Below are positions 22,413 to 33,438 of a stretch of 64,000 nucleotides of DNA, one piece after another. The position numbers were made by a program, and so were the translations under genes. Every line of letters starts with the position of its first letter. Position 1 is the first letter of the stretch. Below the pieces are notes generated by a model that did not search any database, had not been told where the DNA came from, and worked only from the letters and a program-made list of their open reading frames with translations. This DNA is from Archivesica marissinica. Lineage: Eukaryota; Mollusca; Bivalvia; Venerida; Vesicomyidae. The stretch lies in assembly GCA_014843695.1 (NCBI GenBank), contig CM026386.1, positions 12,088,491-12,152,490 of the forward strand, written 5' to 3'.

Positions 22413-22986
22413 TGTTTACATTAATTATTCTTTTCAAGGACACAATATAGCACACGTTGCATTTAAACCAGAAGTGTGCCGGAAAAGGTAAATAGATCAC
22501 CCTTGGAACAGCGAATACTGTAAGAAACGCCTTTTCTCACGACAAACGCGCTGTCTAACACTGTGAACACGCATGCCCGTAACTTCAAGTGCGCATGTCA
22601 GCTGCATATCATTAGTATGAAGGGATGTGACATATGTTCATCGAATGAAATGCAAGAACGATGTAAATATACCCTTTTGAATGATATGGAAAGTGGAAGG
22701 GGTAAATTTATTTCCACATATAAACATTTATAGTTATAATTGTTGTACAACTACCAGTTGTCTGACCTAGTAATTTAACTGATTGACCCAGTTTGGATGC
22801 CTCAAATAATGTTTCATAAAATTCTGACCCTTAAAACTTTAAGGAGGGGTAATTAAAGAGTTTTCCTTAATTTGACCTACTGACCTAGTTATTTTGATTG
22901 ACCTCATTTGAATATTCTGGTTAATTTTATAACGGTCATTGACAGGATGCTTCATAGAATTTACTCCATTTTCAGATGGCATGTTA
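22413..22986. other. Unassigned intergenic DNA
   Basis: No gene, tRNA fold or known repeat recognised. Confidence 0.4.
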
Positions 22987-23232
22987 TTAACCCTTAATCT
23001 GCCAATCACGCCTAAAGTCGATTTTGCACACAGCATAGAGCCAGATCAGATGACACAGAATGTTCCGTCTGATCAGGCTCTATGCTATTTGGATAGTGGA
23101 GCTAAAGCACTTGTCTGAACAGCAAACAACATAGATCCTGATCCGGATCCATACGCGGCAGTACGCCATGGCTGATCTGGTTCTATGCTGTTTGCACATT
23201 CCGTCCAATATATTCGGCAGGTTATGGGTTAA
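22987..23232. mobile_element. TTAA MITE family T2, copy 2
   Basis: TTAACCCTTAATCTGCC at the left and GGCAGGTTATGGGTTAA at the right. Two hairpins with AGCATAGAGCCAGATCAG and CATAGATCCTGATCCGG, as in copy 1. Confidence 0.8.
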
Positions 23233-23670
23233 TAATGTTGTATTTAAATTGACCAAACTTGTAAAAGTTGGTAGAGGTTTGAATTCATCTTCAGCACAAA
23301 TGTATAAATTGTGACATCATGATTCCCTGGTAGCTTCAGCTGTGATGAAGTATAAATGAATTTCATTAATTTGACCTAGTGACCTAGATTTAGTAGGCTT
23401 CAGGTAATGCTGGTGCAGTGGTACACTTTGTTACTGCTATGCGATGTTTAAGTAAATCATTTATTGTAATCAAGTAAACTGTCTGTGATATAGTGCTAAA
23501 TGAAGTTATGTAAGAAACTTCTCAAATGCTCCCAGAGTACTGGATATACCCAATTAGTGGAGACATACTTGTTTTAGTTCAATTGCGAAACAAGTTATTT
23601 CAACTTTAGACTAATCAAGACTTCATGATGAAGAGCTAAGAGGAAATGACGATCTCTGAGTCTTAGGAAA
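23233..23670. other. Unassigned intergenic DNA
   Basis: No gene or recognised repeat. Confidence 0.4.
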
Positions 23671-23672
23671 AG

Positions 23673-23905
23673 TCTGATTAGCGCAGTGGTGAGCACACTC
23701 GCTTCTCACCAATGAAACCCGGATTCAATCCTCGGACAGGAAAGTATGTGAGATGGTCGCCAGATCAGACAAGTGGGTTTTCTCTAGGTACTCCGGTTGC
23801 CTACCACATGAATGACATCATTTACACTTTCATCCTCGTCAATGAGAATAATTAATATAAGTCGTTCAAGCTTGTATCGCAATCATTGTAAAATAAAATA
23901 AAACG
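23673..23905 (+). mobile_element. SINE-B copy, full length
   Basis: tRNA-Glu-like head: A box TTAGCGCAGTGGTGAGC, CTTCTCACC at the anticodon region, B box GGATTCAATCC. The body has GTGAGATGGTCGCCAGATC and the tail TTGTAAAATAAAATAAAAC. Confidence 0.85.
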
Positions 23906-24012
23906 TTTTTAAAGAAATGAGGATCTCTGAGTCTAAGAGTCTTGCTTAACACTGGTGGGGCTCAAGCATACAAGCACGCCATTATAAAGCAGACATCATA
24001 GCCATAACACAA

Positions 24013-24243
24013 CAGACGGATCTATAGTCCAGTGGTAACACGCTGGACTGGTAATCCAGGGATCGCAGGTTCGATGCCCCGTTTCAGATGGGACATTAAA
24101 CTGAGGTCTCGTGTCAGTTCTATACACCATATACGTAAAAAAGAACCAGATGAGACTCTGGAATGGGTCTCTGTCTGTATCATTGCATGCTCGTCGCTCA
24201 TATGGGCAACCGGTAGCGACGATAAATAAACGTAAAACACACA
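24013..24243 (+). mobile_element. SINE-A copy
   Basis: Thr-like head CAGACGGATCTATAGTCCAG with B box GGTTCGATGCC, a body with an internal deletion, and tail GCGACGATAAATAAACGTAA. Confidence 0.88.
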
Positions 24244-24248
24244 CAACA

Positions 24249-24490
24249 CCACGTCCGATTGGCGCAGTGGTTAGCACACTCGCTTCTCACCAATGCAACC
24301 CAGGTTCGATCCTCGGACTGGGAAGTATGTGAGATGGTACGGTGGTCGCCAGATCGGACAGGTGGGTTTTCTCCGGGTATCCTCCCACACAAATGACCAC
24401 ATTTACGGTTTCATCCGCGCCAATGAGAGTGTTTAATATAAGTTGTTAAAAACTTGCTTCGCTATCGTTGTAAAATAAATAAAGTTTAAA
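24249..24490 (+). mobile_element. SINE-B copy, reference-quality
   Basis: Directly follows SINE-A. Head GATTGGCGCAGTGGTTAGCA, CTTCTCACC, B box GGTTCGATCCTCGG. Body AGATCGGACAGGTGGGTTTT. Tail AATATAAGTTGTTAAAAACT and TAAAATAAATAAAG. It shares its last 50 bp or so with SINE-C, implying a common LINE partner (inference). Confidence 0.88.
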
Positions 24491-24696
24491 CATCCGCCAC
24501 AACAACAGATTGATATTGCCACTTTGTCAGTTACAATCAGAAAATGATTACTGTAATGGAAAAATAACATCAAAATGCAAACATTAACAGTTAAAGCAAA
24601 AGTTTTTATAAAGCTAATTTTAGCTTCCTACTTGATCCTTTGCATTATGTATGTCGTTATATGTGATTTATGTCTTGCAATAAATAATTGTGTGGT

Positions 24697-24990
24697 GTCC
24701 GTGGTCCAGTGGTAGAGCATCGGATTTGGAATCGAACGGTCCCGGTTCAATACTCATTCAGGCCACGTATGTAGTGTCATTGAACAAGGCACCTCACACA
24801 CATTGCTTAGCACTGGTTAACCTGAAGGTTTCGCTGAATGATATACTCCCTCTGCGCATGTGTTAACTCTTACTAAGCAAAATCTTCAACGAGTTGAAGG
24901 AGGCTTATAAACGGCAGAAGCAGAACCACTTAGGTCGGCTAAGCTTGCCCAGGAAAACATGTCTACGTCACCGCAAGGGGTTTAACATTA
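24697..24990 (+). mobile_element. SINE-G, Pro-like tRNA head
   Basis: GTCCGTGGTCCAGTGGTAGA then ATCGGATTTGGAATCGA (TGG at the anticodon position of the loop) and B box GGTTCAATACT. It continues into a non-tRNA body containing CTTAGCACTGGTTAACC. Only one copy in the window. A decayed tRNA is less likely because of the long body. Confidence 0.5.
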
Positions 24991-24999
24991 ATGGAACAT

Positions 25000-25580
25000 A
25001 CATACAATAACATAACTGGTGCAGCCAACATGATACTATGTCAGGACTTACCTTTGTGAAAATTTGTCACATGTCAGTCACTAAACAAAGGGCTTTGTCT
25101 ATCATAGAACCTTACATAATGTATTAATGGTATATCACACTAAGCTGTGTCCAAGATAATAGAAATGATGATAAACATATAAGAGAGCATACTACAGTCC
25201 GTGCATACACAGCAGTTACCGTGATTGTAAATTAACGTGTGTGCAAATTGATGGAAATCAGCTGATGACCTCATGAAAAATATTCACCAAAACAAACAAA
25301 AATATCAATCGATTGTTTGCAATACAACTAGTAAATCCTACCTCTGATCTGGATTTATGATGGAAACCATTCTGGTGCACGTGATGGTTGTGATTGTTCA
25401 TAACGTCCGCGAGTATCGAGTCATTTAGGCAATGTTTTCATTGTAAATTACGAATTACACAAAAGAAAATAATAACATTGACAGCTCTGCCTAATCATGT
25501 TGTAACGAGTTACTTGATTGGCTAGCTATTTATGACGCATTTACGCTTTCTGTTTTTATGAGCAGGTGCCCTTTGACATT
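25000..25580. other. Unassigned intergenic DNA
   Basis: No repeat or gene recognised. It immediately precedes the weak promoter-like and exon-like signals near 25.6 kb. Confidence 0.35.
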
Positions 25581-25582
25581 CC

Positions 25583-26178
25583 ATATAAAGAAAGTAACCA
25601 AATCGACAACAGATTCCTAAACGGAATTATTATGTACTCTGACAGGTAAAATCTTGCTTAGCTTCCAATATATATTTATTTCACAACAGCACTACTCTGC
25701 TCGGCCAACGAAACTGCATATACTAATATTTCAAACAGCCAATTAAAGCCAATTTAACAGCAATTAGCATTCGGATGATTTCGGATTTCTTTACTGAAGT
25801 ATCACATGGCGGGAAATTTGATATCGCCCAGGATAAATAGATTTATTTCAACCACTGGCAGAAGATGCAAGCAATTGTTTATGTCCTATGGGCTTATGGT
25901 ATTGTTTTTTATATATCTATATAACAAATTGATTGTGTTTTGTTCCTGTGATTTCAGCTGAAGCTAATATTTAAATGTTTCATAACGGAAATTCCTCAAA
26001 GAGTGTCGGCTGCTGGAAACGTGTACATAAAACATCGAAAATAAATCCTCAGATTGTTTTGCTATTATGCATCATATTCTGGTGTTCATGTTGCTCATCG
26101 TTTGATATCTATGAACATCTACTGTGTTATTGTTGCGTTTATTTCTGGAATATCAGAGATGCTTTGATATCAGTCTAA
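25583..26178 (+). CDS. Weak candidate gene start, 67-codon membrane-segment ORF
   Basis: Seen: a TATA-like TATAAAG near 25,584-25,590, a GACAG/GTAAAA donor at 25,645/25,646, a good acceptor (polypyrimidine, TTTCAG) ending at 25,957, then an ATG at 25,975 opening 67 codons to 26,178. The ORF has a hydrophobic stretch at about residues 27-43 rich in Leu, Ile and Cys. I do not recognise it. It may be a 5' untranslated exon plus a short membrane-anchored N-terminus, or chance. No downstream exon was found. Confidence 0.2.
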
Positions 26179-26499
26179 ATTCTCAGAAATGTAAAACATT
26201 GCAGATAGTACACGTGATCGAGATAGGCTGCTTGAAAATGCCGATGTCATGCTGAGACAATTGCAAAACGGCACATAAAATATGTACTTGCACCATATCC
26301 ATATAATATATAACATGTGATTACGTCTGTATGTTCTGGAAGAATCAAATAAATTATAAAAATAAAAGATATGTTATGCTATAAAAAAGTATATTTAACT
26401 TATTTAGACACACGGTAGGTTGCTCACGACCTATATTTTCAAGACTTTAGCTTACTGGTATATTCATTATTATTGTCATTACAAGGAAGAACTTAGTTT

Positions 26500-26735
26500 A
26501 ACTACCGGTTACCCATATGACCGAAGCCTCCTGAAGAAACTAGTCAGTTTAGATTTAGATTTGATACAGACAGAGGCCCATTCCAGAGTATCCTCTGGTT
26601 CTTTTACGTACACGGTAAAGCGCCGATGTGAGATATCGGTTTAATAACGATTCCGAAAGACTATGGTACGAGTGATTTTAGTTCGGTATAACGGGGTATC
26701 GAACCTGCGAACCCTGGATTACAAGACTAGCATGT
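26500..26735 (-). mobile_element. SINE-A copy, strongly decayed
   Basis: Minus-strand SINE-A: TACCGGTTACCCATATGACC, CCTCTGGTTCTTTTACGT, ATCGAACCTGCGAACCCTGG. Many substitutions. Confidence 0.75.
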
Positions 26736-27995
26736 TAACAACAGGTTTGAATGTTTAAACATGATCTAAACGTTACCTAAATGCCTTATGCATGTTGTAT
26801 CTTCTTCTTCCTTCGAACATATCCCTTCCAATAGAGCCATACAAGTTTCTTGGAAATATTGTACCTGTATATGGGATAAATGAACGGAAGCCCAATAGAG
26901 CCATACAACTTTTTTTTTAATCTGGAATATTCAAGAAATAAAAAAGTTGAATATTCAAGAAAAAAGTTGAATAAATTTTACGTTGAGTATATAAACTCTT
27001 TGTTGGAGAGATCTTTGCTCTGGAAAGCATGGGTGACAATATCCCTATAGTTACAATGGGTACTTATCCAGGCCCATAGCAACATTGAGGCACACCGAGG
27101 AAGCTGCCTCGATTAAAATTTCCAAAGCAAAAAAAGAAAAGAAATAAAAATGAAATAAAAAATAAAATGCCAAAAATATCCCTTTGCTGTATAACATGTT
27201 CAATGCTAGAGAGCTGAAAGGTCAGTACATAATTGGGGGAACATGTCCACGGAGCCCCTAGATTTCCTCGGTTGAAATTTGCCTCTGGCTACGGTACTGT
27301 TATCTGGAAAGATTTGTTATCAATACATTAATATGAGTTACTGTCCCTGAATACTCCCTAAAAGTAGATAGGTCCTATTAAGTGTTTTCCTCTGTTTTTA
27401 TCATTGTTTCCTTTGCACAACACGCTAGCAATTTTATTCCACTATCGCTTCATATGAGTATTAAATTACTGTATCTCAACAGCTCTCATACAGTATATGT
27501 AATGGGTGCTTAATGTGTAAAACAATGTTATCAGTTGATAAAATCACAATTATCATACCGCAACATATGGTAATACAGTTCTGTCTGGCTTTGGTAGTGG
27601 TGGGTGTCATTTTTAAACTTGCTTCTATATTGCCTAAATGTTGTGTGTGTAGTGTCAAGCCATGGGGTATCACTATGCCATTAAAACATACACAAGAACT
27701 AGTTTGAGACCAGAACCGCCCACCTCAGAAACTGTGGTCACAGCAGCGTGTATGTTATGAAAATGTTGTAACCCAAAAGGGGAGCTACTCTATATCTTAC
27801 TACAATATAGGATTAAATACAGTTCTTTCCCTTAGTATGTTTCATGTATTTTTTGTTCTTATAATGCTTGCATGATTCAAAGCAAATGAATAGTTTATTG
27901 CTTGAATTTATTCGTTCTATATTGATTAACCTGTAAACATTACAGCATATAAGAAATTTAAAATACAATATAATAAATAGTTTCCTTATAGCTTG
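26736..27995. other. Unassigned intergenic DNA
   Basis: Low-complexity A-rich tract near 27,127-27,170 and a short duplicated phrase CCCAATAGAGCCATACAA near 26,835 and 26,890. Short open frames on both strands show no domains. Confidence 0.35.
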
Positions 27996-27999
27996 TACG

Positions 28000-28238
28000 T
28001 GGAAGTCGTGATAGCGCAGTGGATGCGCGTTCACTTCAGGTGCGAAATGTCCCGAGTTCGAGCCCCGCTGGAGCCGTTACGATTGTGCCCTTAAGCAAGG
28101 CATTTAAATTCCACATTGCCTCTTCTCTCTCCCTCGTGGCGATGGATTCCATCAGGAATGAGGTCTCGAGAGTGATTAATATAAGTTGAAAGAACTTGTT
28201 TCGCAATCGAGCTAATTATAAATTTGTATAAACTAATT
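28000..28238 (+). mobile_element. SINE-C copy, full length
   Basis: tRNA-like head GTCGTGATAGCGCAGTGGAT with CTTCAGGTGCGAA (CAG at the anticodon position, Leu-like) and B box AGTTCGAGCCC. Body GCCCTTAAGCAAGGCATTTA and GGCGATGGATTCCATCAGG. Tail AACTTGTTTCGCAATCGAGC. Confidence 0.87.
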
Positions 28239-28499
28239 ACACACCATAGTTTTAGTTTAATCATATTTTATTGCATTTATCAGTTGAATATATCACCCAG
28301 AGTTATCCTGGGTTCGATTCGCAGCGGAACCAAGTATATGCATCATTTGTGTTCATATTAATACAATAGCTGTAAGATTTATGAGGCGATGAGTCCTTAT
28401 TTTCCGCAATTTGGCGATACTGATTTGATCAGGCACGACTGTAACAATTCCAGCGTTGACTGGTTCACAGCAGTTCTACAGGACTACTAGTATATAACG

Positions 28500-28678
28500 A
28501 CTGGAGAGAAGATAAAAAAGAACCAGAGGAGACTCTGGAATGGGTCTCTGTCTGTACCATTGTACTACTAGTATTCTTCCAAAAATCTAAAATGACTAAT
28601 CTCTTCAGGAGGCGTCGCTCATATGGGCAACCGGTAACCGGTAGCGACGATAAATAAACGTAAAACACACACATATTA
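28500..28678 (+). mobile_element. SINE-A copy, 5' truncated
   Basis: Starts within the body (AAAGAACCAGAGGAGACTCT) and ends GCGACGATAAATAAACGTAA. Contains a duplicated CCGGTAACCGGTAGC. Confidence 0.82.
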
Positions 28679-28679
28679 C

Positions 28680-29210
28680 AACTACTCTATGATTTTTACA
28701 AGTTCTCAAAATGAAAGATCTCAAAGATGTATGTGTTATTGTATGTGATAAACTGAACTCAGTGAATGAAGCAGAACAGAATGTTGGAGTACACCAATTT
28801 TTGTAGCATTCATTTTGATCAAGGTCAGTACGTTATAGTAAAGCTGCATAAACAACCTGTCTAAAAATGAGTCTAAAAGAAAAAAAACATCATTTCACAA
28901 ATATTTTATTATCCCATATATATTTCAAATTGTTATTATTTATGTGGGCATGGCTGAGATTCGTCGGTAATCAGCACCGTCTTCATAGAGCATTCTTCAT
29001 CACCGGCAACTTGCTTACAACCGGGCGGAGGAAGAAATACACCTGCATGTGAACCGTACCTACGAGAAAGAGAATTGGTCGATGCATTTATCATTAAGAA
29101 CATTATCATACATCAGCAGGTATTCGTCTGCACACATTTGTTTAAGCAGTGGCGAATAATGATTGATCAGATATGTCACATGTATATAGACCACGTTAAC
29201 GTCATTATCG
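28680..29210. other. Unassigned intergenic DNA
   Basis: No supported feature. Confidence 0.4.
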
Positions 29211-29214
29211 ATTT

Positions 29215-29630
29215 TTAATTTAAGTTTATTTAACGTCGTTACCGGTTTCCCATTTGAGCAACTGGCAGTACAGTCAAACCTGTGGTCACCTCTATTAAGC
29301 AGCCAACCTGTATTAAGCAGCCAGTTTCAAGATTCCCTATATGTTGTTTTACTATACATTTGACCTCTATTAAGCAGCCACCTGTGCTAAGCAGCTACTT
29401 TCTCTGACTCCCTTGGCTGGCTGCTTAAGACAGGTTTGACTGTATACCTAACACCACATTTCCTGGGCAGGCTCCAGCGGTTAACCATTACTTGGTGCAC
29501 CAATCTCCATAAGAGAGTGCCAACGTTTGCATAGACACGGTCTGAGCGGGGTTCGAACACGTGACCATCAGTGATGATAAGTTACAGTGGTATACAAGGC
29601 AACGGCCGTAACAACTCGACCACGGAGGCG
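29215..29630 (-). mobile_element. SINE-D variant with SINE-A-like tail, interrupted
   Basis: On the minus strand: head (B box GGTTCGAAC complement, TCGACCACGGAGGCGG at the right), D body CCTGGGCAGGCTCCAGCGG, then a 3' part TTTAACGTCGTTACCGG like the SINE-A tail. Split by the TA-flanked MITE at 29,271-29,442. Confidence 0.78.
29271..29442. mobile_element. TA-flanked MITE, Tc1/mariner type
   Basis: Ends CAGTCAAACCTGTGGTCACC and AAGACAGGTTTGACTG are inverted; TA lies on each side (29,269-29,270 and 29,443-29,444). Internal CTCTATTAAGCAGCCA phrases are repeated. Inserted in a SINE-D. TA targets with CAGTC-type ends are typical of the Tc1/mariner/pogo group (established knowledge). Confidence 0.85.
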
Positions 29631-29644
29631 GTCTCGTTATTTTC

Positions 29645-29880
29645 TTGTGTTTTACGTTTATTTATCATCGCTACCGGTTGTCCATATGAGCAAAGCCTCC
29701 TGAAGAGATTAGTCATTTTAGATTGTTGGAGGATAGTGCAATGATACAGACAGATACCCATCCCAGAGTCTCATCTGGTTCGTTTACGTGTACGGTGTAA
29801 AGCACCGACACGAGACCTCCGTTTAACGTCCCATCTGAAAGACTATTAATTTTATTAGGGTCAGACGGGGGATCGAACAT
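29645..29880 (-). mobile_element. SINE-A copy, head truncated
   Basis: Minus strand: TTTACGTTTATTTATCATCG through TTATTAGGGTCAGACGGGGG, ending at the B-box region ATCGAAC with the rest of the head missing. Confidence 0.82.
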
Positions 29881-30633
29881 TAACATTCATTATATAACAT
29901 CAGACTAGAGCCACATAGTACAATGTAAGCCTATTATTATCAGATGCATTTAGAGAACTAGCCTCAAAATCAACTATGCGTCCCATTGCAATCGGATACC
30001 GGAACGTTGGTCTTTTATAATTGTACATAAGGTTGTATATACGTAAATAGGCGAAAGTGAATCCGAGGTAGAATGTAGTCCTAGTTCAATTTTCTTTTTG
30101 GTAAAGAATGCATTTTCATGACAGGCAGTATATAGTTTTTGTGATTTTTGAGAAATTATGTGACGTGAGAAGACTTCAGACTAGTTGATGTGTAGAAAAG
30201 ATGTTGTATAAGAAGTCAGGTCATTGTAAGGTGAAGGTTGGGTATACAGTATTATTTGGCGGAGGAATACAGTGTGTAAACACAGTGACGTTATTCACAG
30301 GTGAGCACTGTCAATGTCGACCACTACATGTGTGATATTTTTACTGTTTTTCAGTTTGATTTGAATACCTCTTCACAGTGGATGTGGTATCAGAGGAAAT
30401 GAAAGATTGGAAGTATAATGATGAACAGACTGTATGTTTCTACTTTTTACTATGTATTTAATAGGCAATGTATGTGTTGTTTTACAACCATAACACACAC
30501 GATGACAGCCTCTTCAGTAGTAGTCCTATATATAAGACATCTACATAAAAATGTTTCGATCTGTTTGTTGAAAAATGCCTTGATAGTAAAATGTTACATT
30601 TTTCAAGTCTAAATATTTGGACTACCTCAGTAG
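29881..30633. other. Unassigned intergenic DNA
   Basis: No repeat family recognised. A donor-like CACAG/GTGAGC at about 30,300 is isolated. Confidence 0.35.
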
Positions 30634-30706
30634 ATGTCTTTAGTGGCGTTGAGGAGTATTTCGTTGAAGTTGAGAAGATTACTTACTGTAACGTTGACAG
30701 TTATAG
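30634..30706 (+). CDS. Candidate first exon of a small secreted or anchored protein
   Basis: ATG opens 24 codons plus one base: a basic N-terminus (residues MSLVALRSISLKLRR) followed by a hydrophobic Leu/Thr/Val stretch, as in a signal or signal-anchor segment. It ends at a strong donor TATAG/GTAAGA. The phase-1 end fits the candidate second exon at 31,851. Not recognised as a known family. Confidence 0.25.
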
Positions 30707-30797
30707 GTAAGAATCAGAGAAAAGACTAGATGTACAGTATATGGTCACAGTAGACCTTTCTGCATTACATAACATTATGTAATAGATTTATTTATTT

Positions 30798-30912
30798 ATA
30801 TTGCGGGTTTTACGCCCATTTTGGGCTATATCGCCGGCGGGCAGTTTACCTAACAGCACCTTTCCTGGGCAGGCTCCAGCGGTTAACCAGTACTTGGGTG
30901 CACCAACCTATG
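30798..30912 (-). mobile_element. SINE-D 3' fragment
   Basis: GGGTTTTACGCCCATTTTGG, ATATCGCCGGCGGGCAGTTT, CCTGGGCAGGCTCCAGCGG; the head is missing. It lies in the putative intron of the 30,634 candidate. Confidence 0.75.
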
Positions 30913-31018
30913 TATGTAATAGAGCTAGGCCTACATATTGCCATGATATATTAAATATACACACATATATATATACAGTGTTAATACACTACCGGCCAAT
31001 AGTTTAGTGATTCAGTGG

Positions 31019-31262
31019 TTAACCCATTCAACACCAAGTAACTGACATGGACTGGTCCATGATATTTTTAGACCAATAAATTAATAACAAAATTACATTT
31101 GGATCAGTTCATTTATCAAAATGGGTAAACACAATTCTAAAAATAGTTATATTACTTGAAAAAAGTGCAGATCCTGATGAGACGGCTCGTCACGAGCCGG
31201 CTCATCTGGATCTACACTTTTTTGTAAGCCAATTTAGAGGTCTATGGTGTTGAAAGGGTTAA
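31019..31262 (-). mobile_element. TTAA MITE family T1, copy 6
   Basis: TTAACCCATTCAACACC at the left, GTGTTGAAAGGGTTAA at the right, central GAGACGGCTCGTCACGAGCC. It abuts a decayed SINE-A. Confidence 0.85.
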
Positions 31263-31535
31263 CACGTTTGACTGCGACTCCATGGATCGCAGGTTCGATC
31301 ACCCGTCTAACCCTAATACTATTATCAGTCACTTTCGGTGGGACTTTAAACCGAGGTCTCGTGTCTGTGCTTTATACTGTGAATGTAACAAAACAATGGA
31401 GACTATGGAATGGGTCTCTGTCTGTATCATTGCACTCACAATCTAAAATGACTAATCTCTGCAGGAGGAGTCTCTGCAGGAGGAGTAGCTCCTATGGGCA
31501 ACCGATAACGAAGATAAATAAACGCAAAACACAAA
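31263..31535 (+). mobile_element. SINE-A copy, decayed, with head damage
   Basis: ATGGATCGCAGGTTCGATCA, ACCGAGGTCTCGTGTCTGTG, GGAATGGGTCTCTGTCTGTA, and a tail with a duplicated TCTCTGCAGGAGGAG. Confidence 0.8.
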
Positions 31536-31564
31536 CTCTACCAGGTACATATATTTATAAAGAC

Positions 31565-31825
31565 GTCCGCCTCCGTGGTCGAGTGGTTAAGGTCGCTGAC
31601 TTGTATACCACTGTAACCTATCATCACTGATGGTCACGGATTCGAGCCCCGCTCAGGCCGTGTCTCAGTTATATGAAAAAGATGGCAGTTTCTTACGGAT
31701 GTTGGTGCACCCAAGTACTGGTTAAACGCTGGAGCCTGCCCAGGAATGGTGTTGTTAGGTAAACTTCCCGCCGGCGATATAGTCCAAAATGGTGCTGATG
31801 CAGGCGTAAAATCCGAAATATAACA
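31565..31825 (+). mobile_element. SINE-D copy, full length
   Basis: Head TCCGCCTCCGTGGTCGAGTG and TTCGAGCCCCGCTC, body AGTTTCTTACGGATGTTGGT, 3' part AGTCCAAAATGGTGCTGATG, ending near AATCCGAAATATAAC. Confidence 0.87.
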
Positions 31826-31850
31826 AATAACATAAGATTTATAAAGACAG

Positions 31851-32011
31851 AGATCCAATCTACATTGCAAATCGCCAAGGCTAATTATACATGGAGTGGT
31901 GAAACACTTGATTCACATATCAACTCATGTTTGTGTGGCCCTATCTCTACTTTTGACAAAGACACACCTAGTTACTTGTCTTATCAACCCGATAACTGTA
32001 CATTTCAATGA
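31851..32011 (+). CDS. Candidate second exon of the 30,634 gene
   Basis: Acceptor ATAAAGACAG ends at 31,850 (weak pyrimidine tract). In the phase set by the first exon it reads 53 codons to TGA at 32,009-32,011, including residues ANYTWSGETLDSHINSCLCG and a final NCTFQ. An N-glycosylation-type NYT and three cysteines fit a small secreted protein. The joined frame is 78 codons. Not recognised; chance cannot be excluded. Confidence 0.22.
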
Positions 32012-32299
32012 CTAGATACTTTGCAAGCTTTGTGTTGTGTTAACGCTTATTGAATATAGTACACGGCTAGTAAATGACATTGCCGTATGCAGTGCGCCAT
32101 TAAAGCAGTAAAGGACATGTACACTGCACAGTCATTTGTTAAAATTAAATTAACGATGGCAACGTATCTTTAAATATTCGAAAACAAAACACATTTTAGT
32201 TTTCGAATTCAGGCTCGGATTTGCGAACAGTTATCGCGATTTGGTTCCAATTAGCTAAGGCTGGTGATGACACGCTTGTTCATAATTATATGTACTGCT

Positions 32300-33330
32300 A
32301 ATTGAGTAATGTAATCTATATGACAGACACACACGTCGTATCGACACTGGAAACATGACATTGTCACGACGTCGCATATCTAATATTGCATTTCGATGAA
32401 GTCTTCGCGACCACAATACAAATAAGAAACCACGATTTCCAACGCTGTGAATATGGTGTTGTCTCGACGCCGAACATTTAAGTATGTATCGACGTCGTAA
32501 AGATGATGTTTTCAACGACATCGGTTATCTAACGTTACTACAACGTCATATGTTGGTTGACGTAGTTGCGACACAATACAATGAATAAAGCACGACTTTC
32601 CAACGCTGCGAATCTGACGTTATCACAACGTCGAATACATAACGTCGTAGCGACGTCGTAATTATGACGTTGTCAACGACGTCGGATATATAAAGTTGCT
32701 ACAAATCAGTTTCTGGTTGCCGTAGACGCAACCACAATATAGCGAATAAACCACGTATTTCAACCGCTGCGAATATGACGTTGTCACAACGTTGAATATA
32801 TAACGTTGTTGTTAACATGGGATATCAAACGTTGCTATAACGTCTAATTATGGTTGCCGTAGTCGCAATCACAATCCAACGAATAAACCACATCTGTCCA
32901 ACCCTGCGAATATGACGTTGTCATAACACCAACTATTTGACATAGTCGCAGCGTCGTAGATATGACGTCGACTATTTAACGTTGTAGCAGTCGTATTTTG
33001 TTCGCGACCACAATCCAACGTTGCAGCAACGTCATATAACGATGTTGCAAATGACGTATTATATCCAACGTTGTAACAACGTTGAATTATGGCTACCGAT
33101 GTGGCAACCATAAACAAATAATAAACAATGTCTTTCCTACGTTATGTGTTTCGCGACCACAATCCAACGTTGCAGCAACGCCATATAACGTTGTTGACAA
33201 CGACGTATGTATCCAACGTTGTAGCAACGTTGAATAATAGCTAGCGATGTGGCAACTATAAACAAATAATAAACAATGTCTGTCCGGCGTCACGTGTTTG
33301 TCGTGATCGCTTAAAACGTATCTTAATGGC
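32300..33330. repeat. Diverged tandem region rich in ACGT palindromes
   Basis: A phrase like CACAATCCAACGAATAAACC followed by AACGCTGCGAATATGACGTT recurs with decay near 32,410, 32,570, 32,735 and 32,870, a period of roughly 140-165 bp. A second pair, GCGACCACAATCCAACGTTG followed by CAACGTCATATAACG, is at 33,003 and 33,155. GACGT, ACGTC and AACGTTG occur dozens of times. Probably an old satellite; no coding frame. Confidence 0.6.
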
Positions 33331-33438
33331 CATAACAGACCATGCAACTACAACAACAGAAGGCATCCTCATTCAAGAATGCGTTTCTATTATTAATTAA
33401 AAGTCAATAGTTCAGTCAATGTATGAAACATAACGTAC

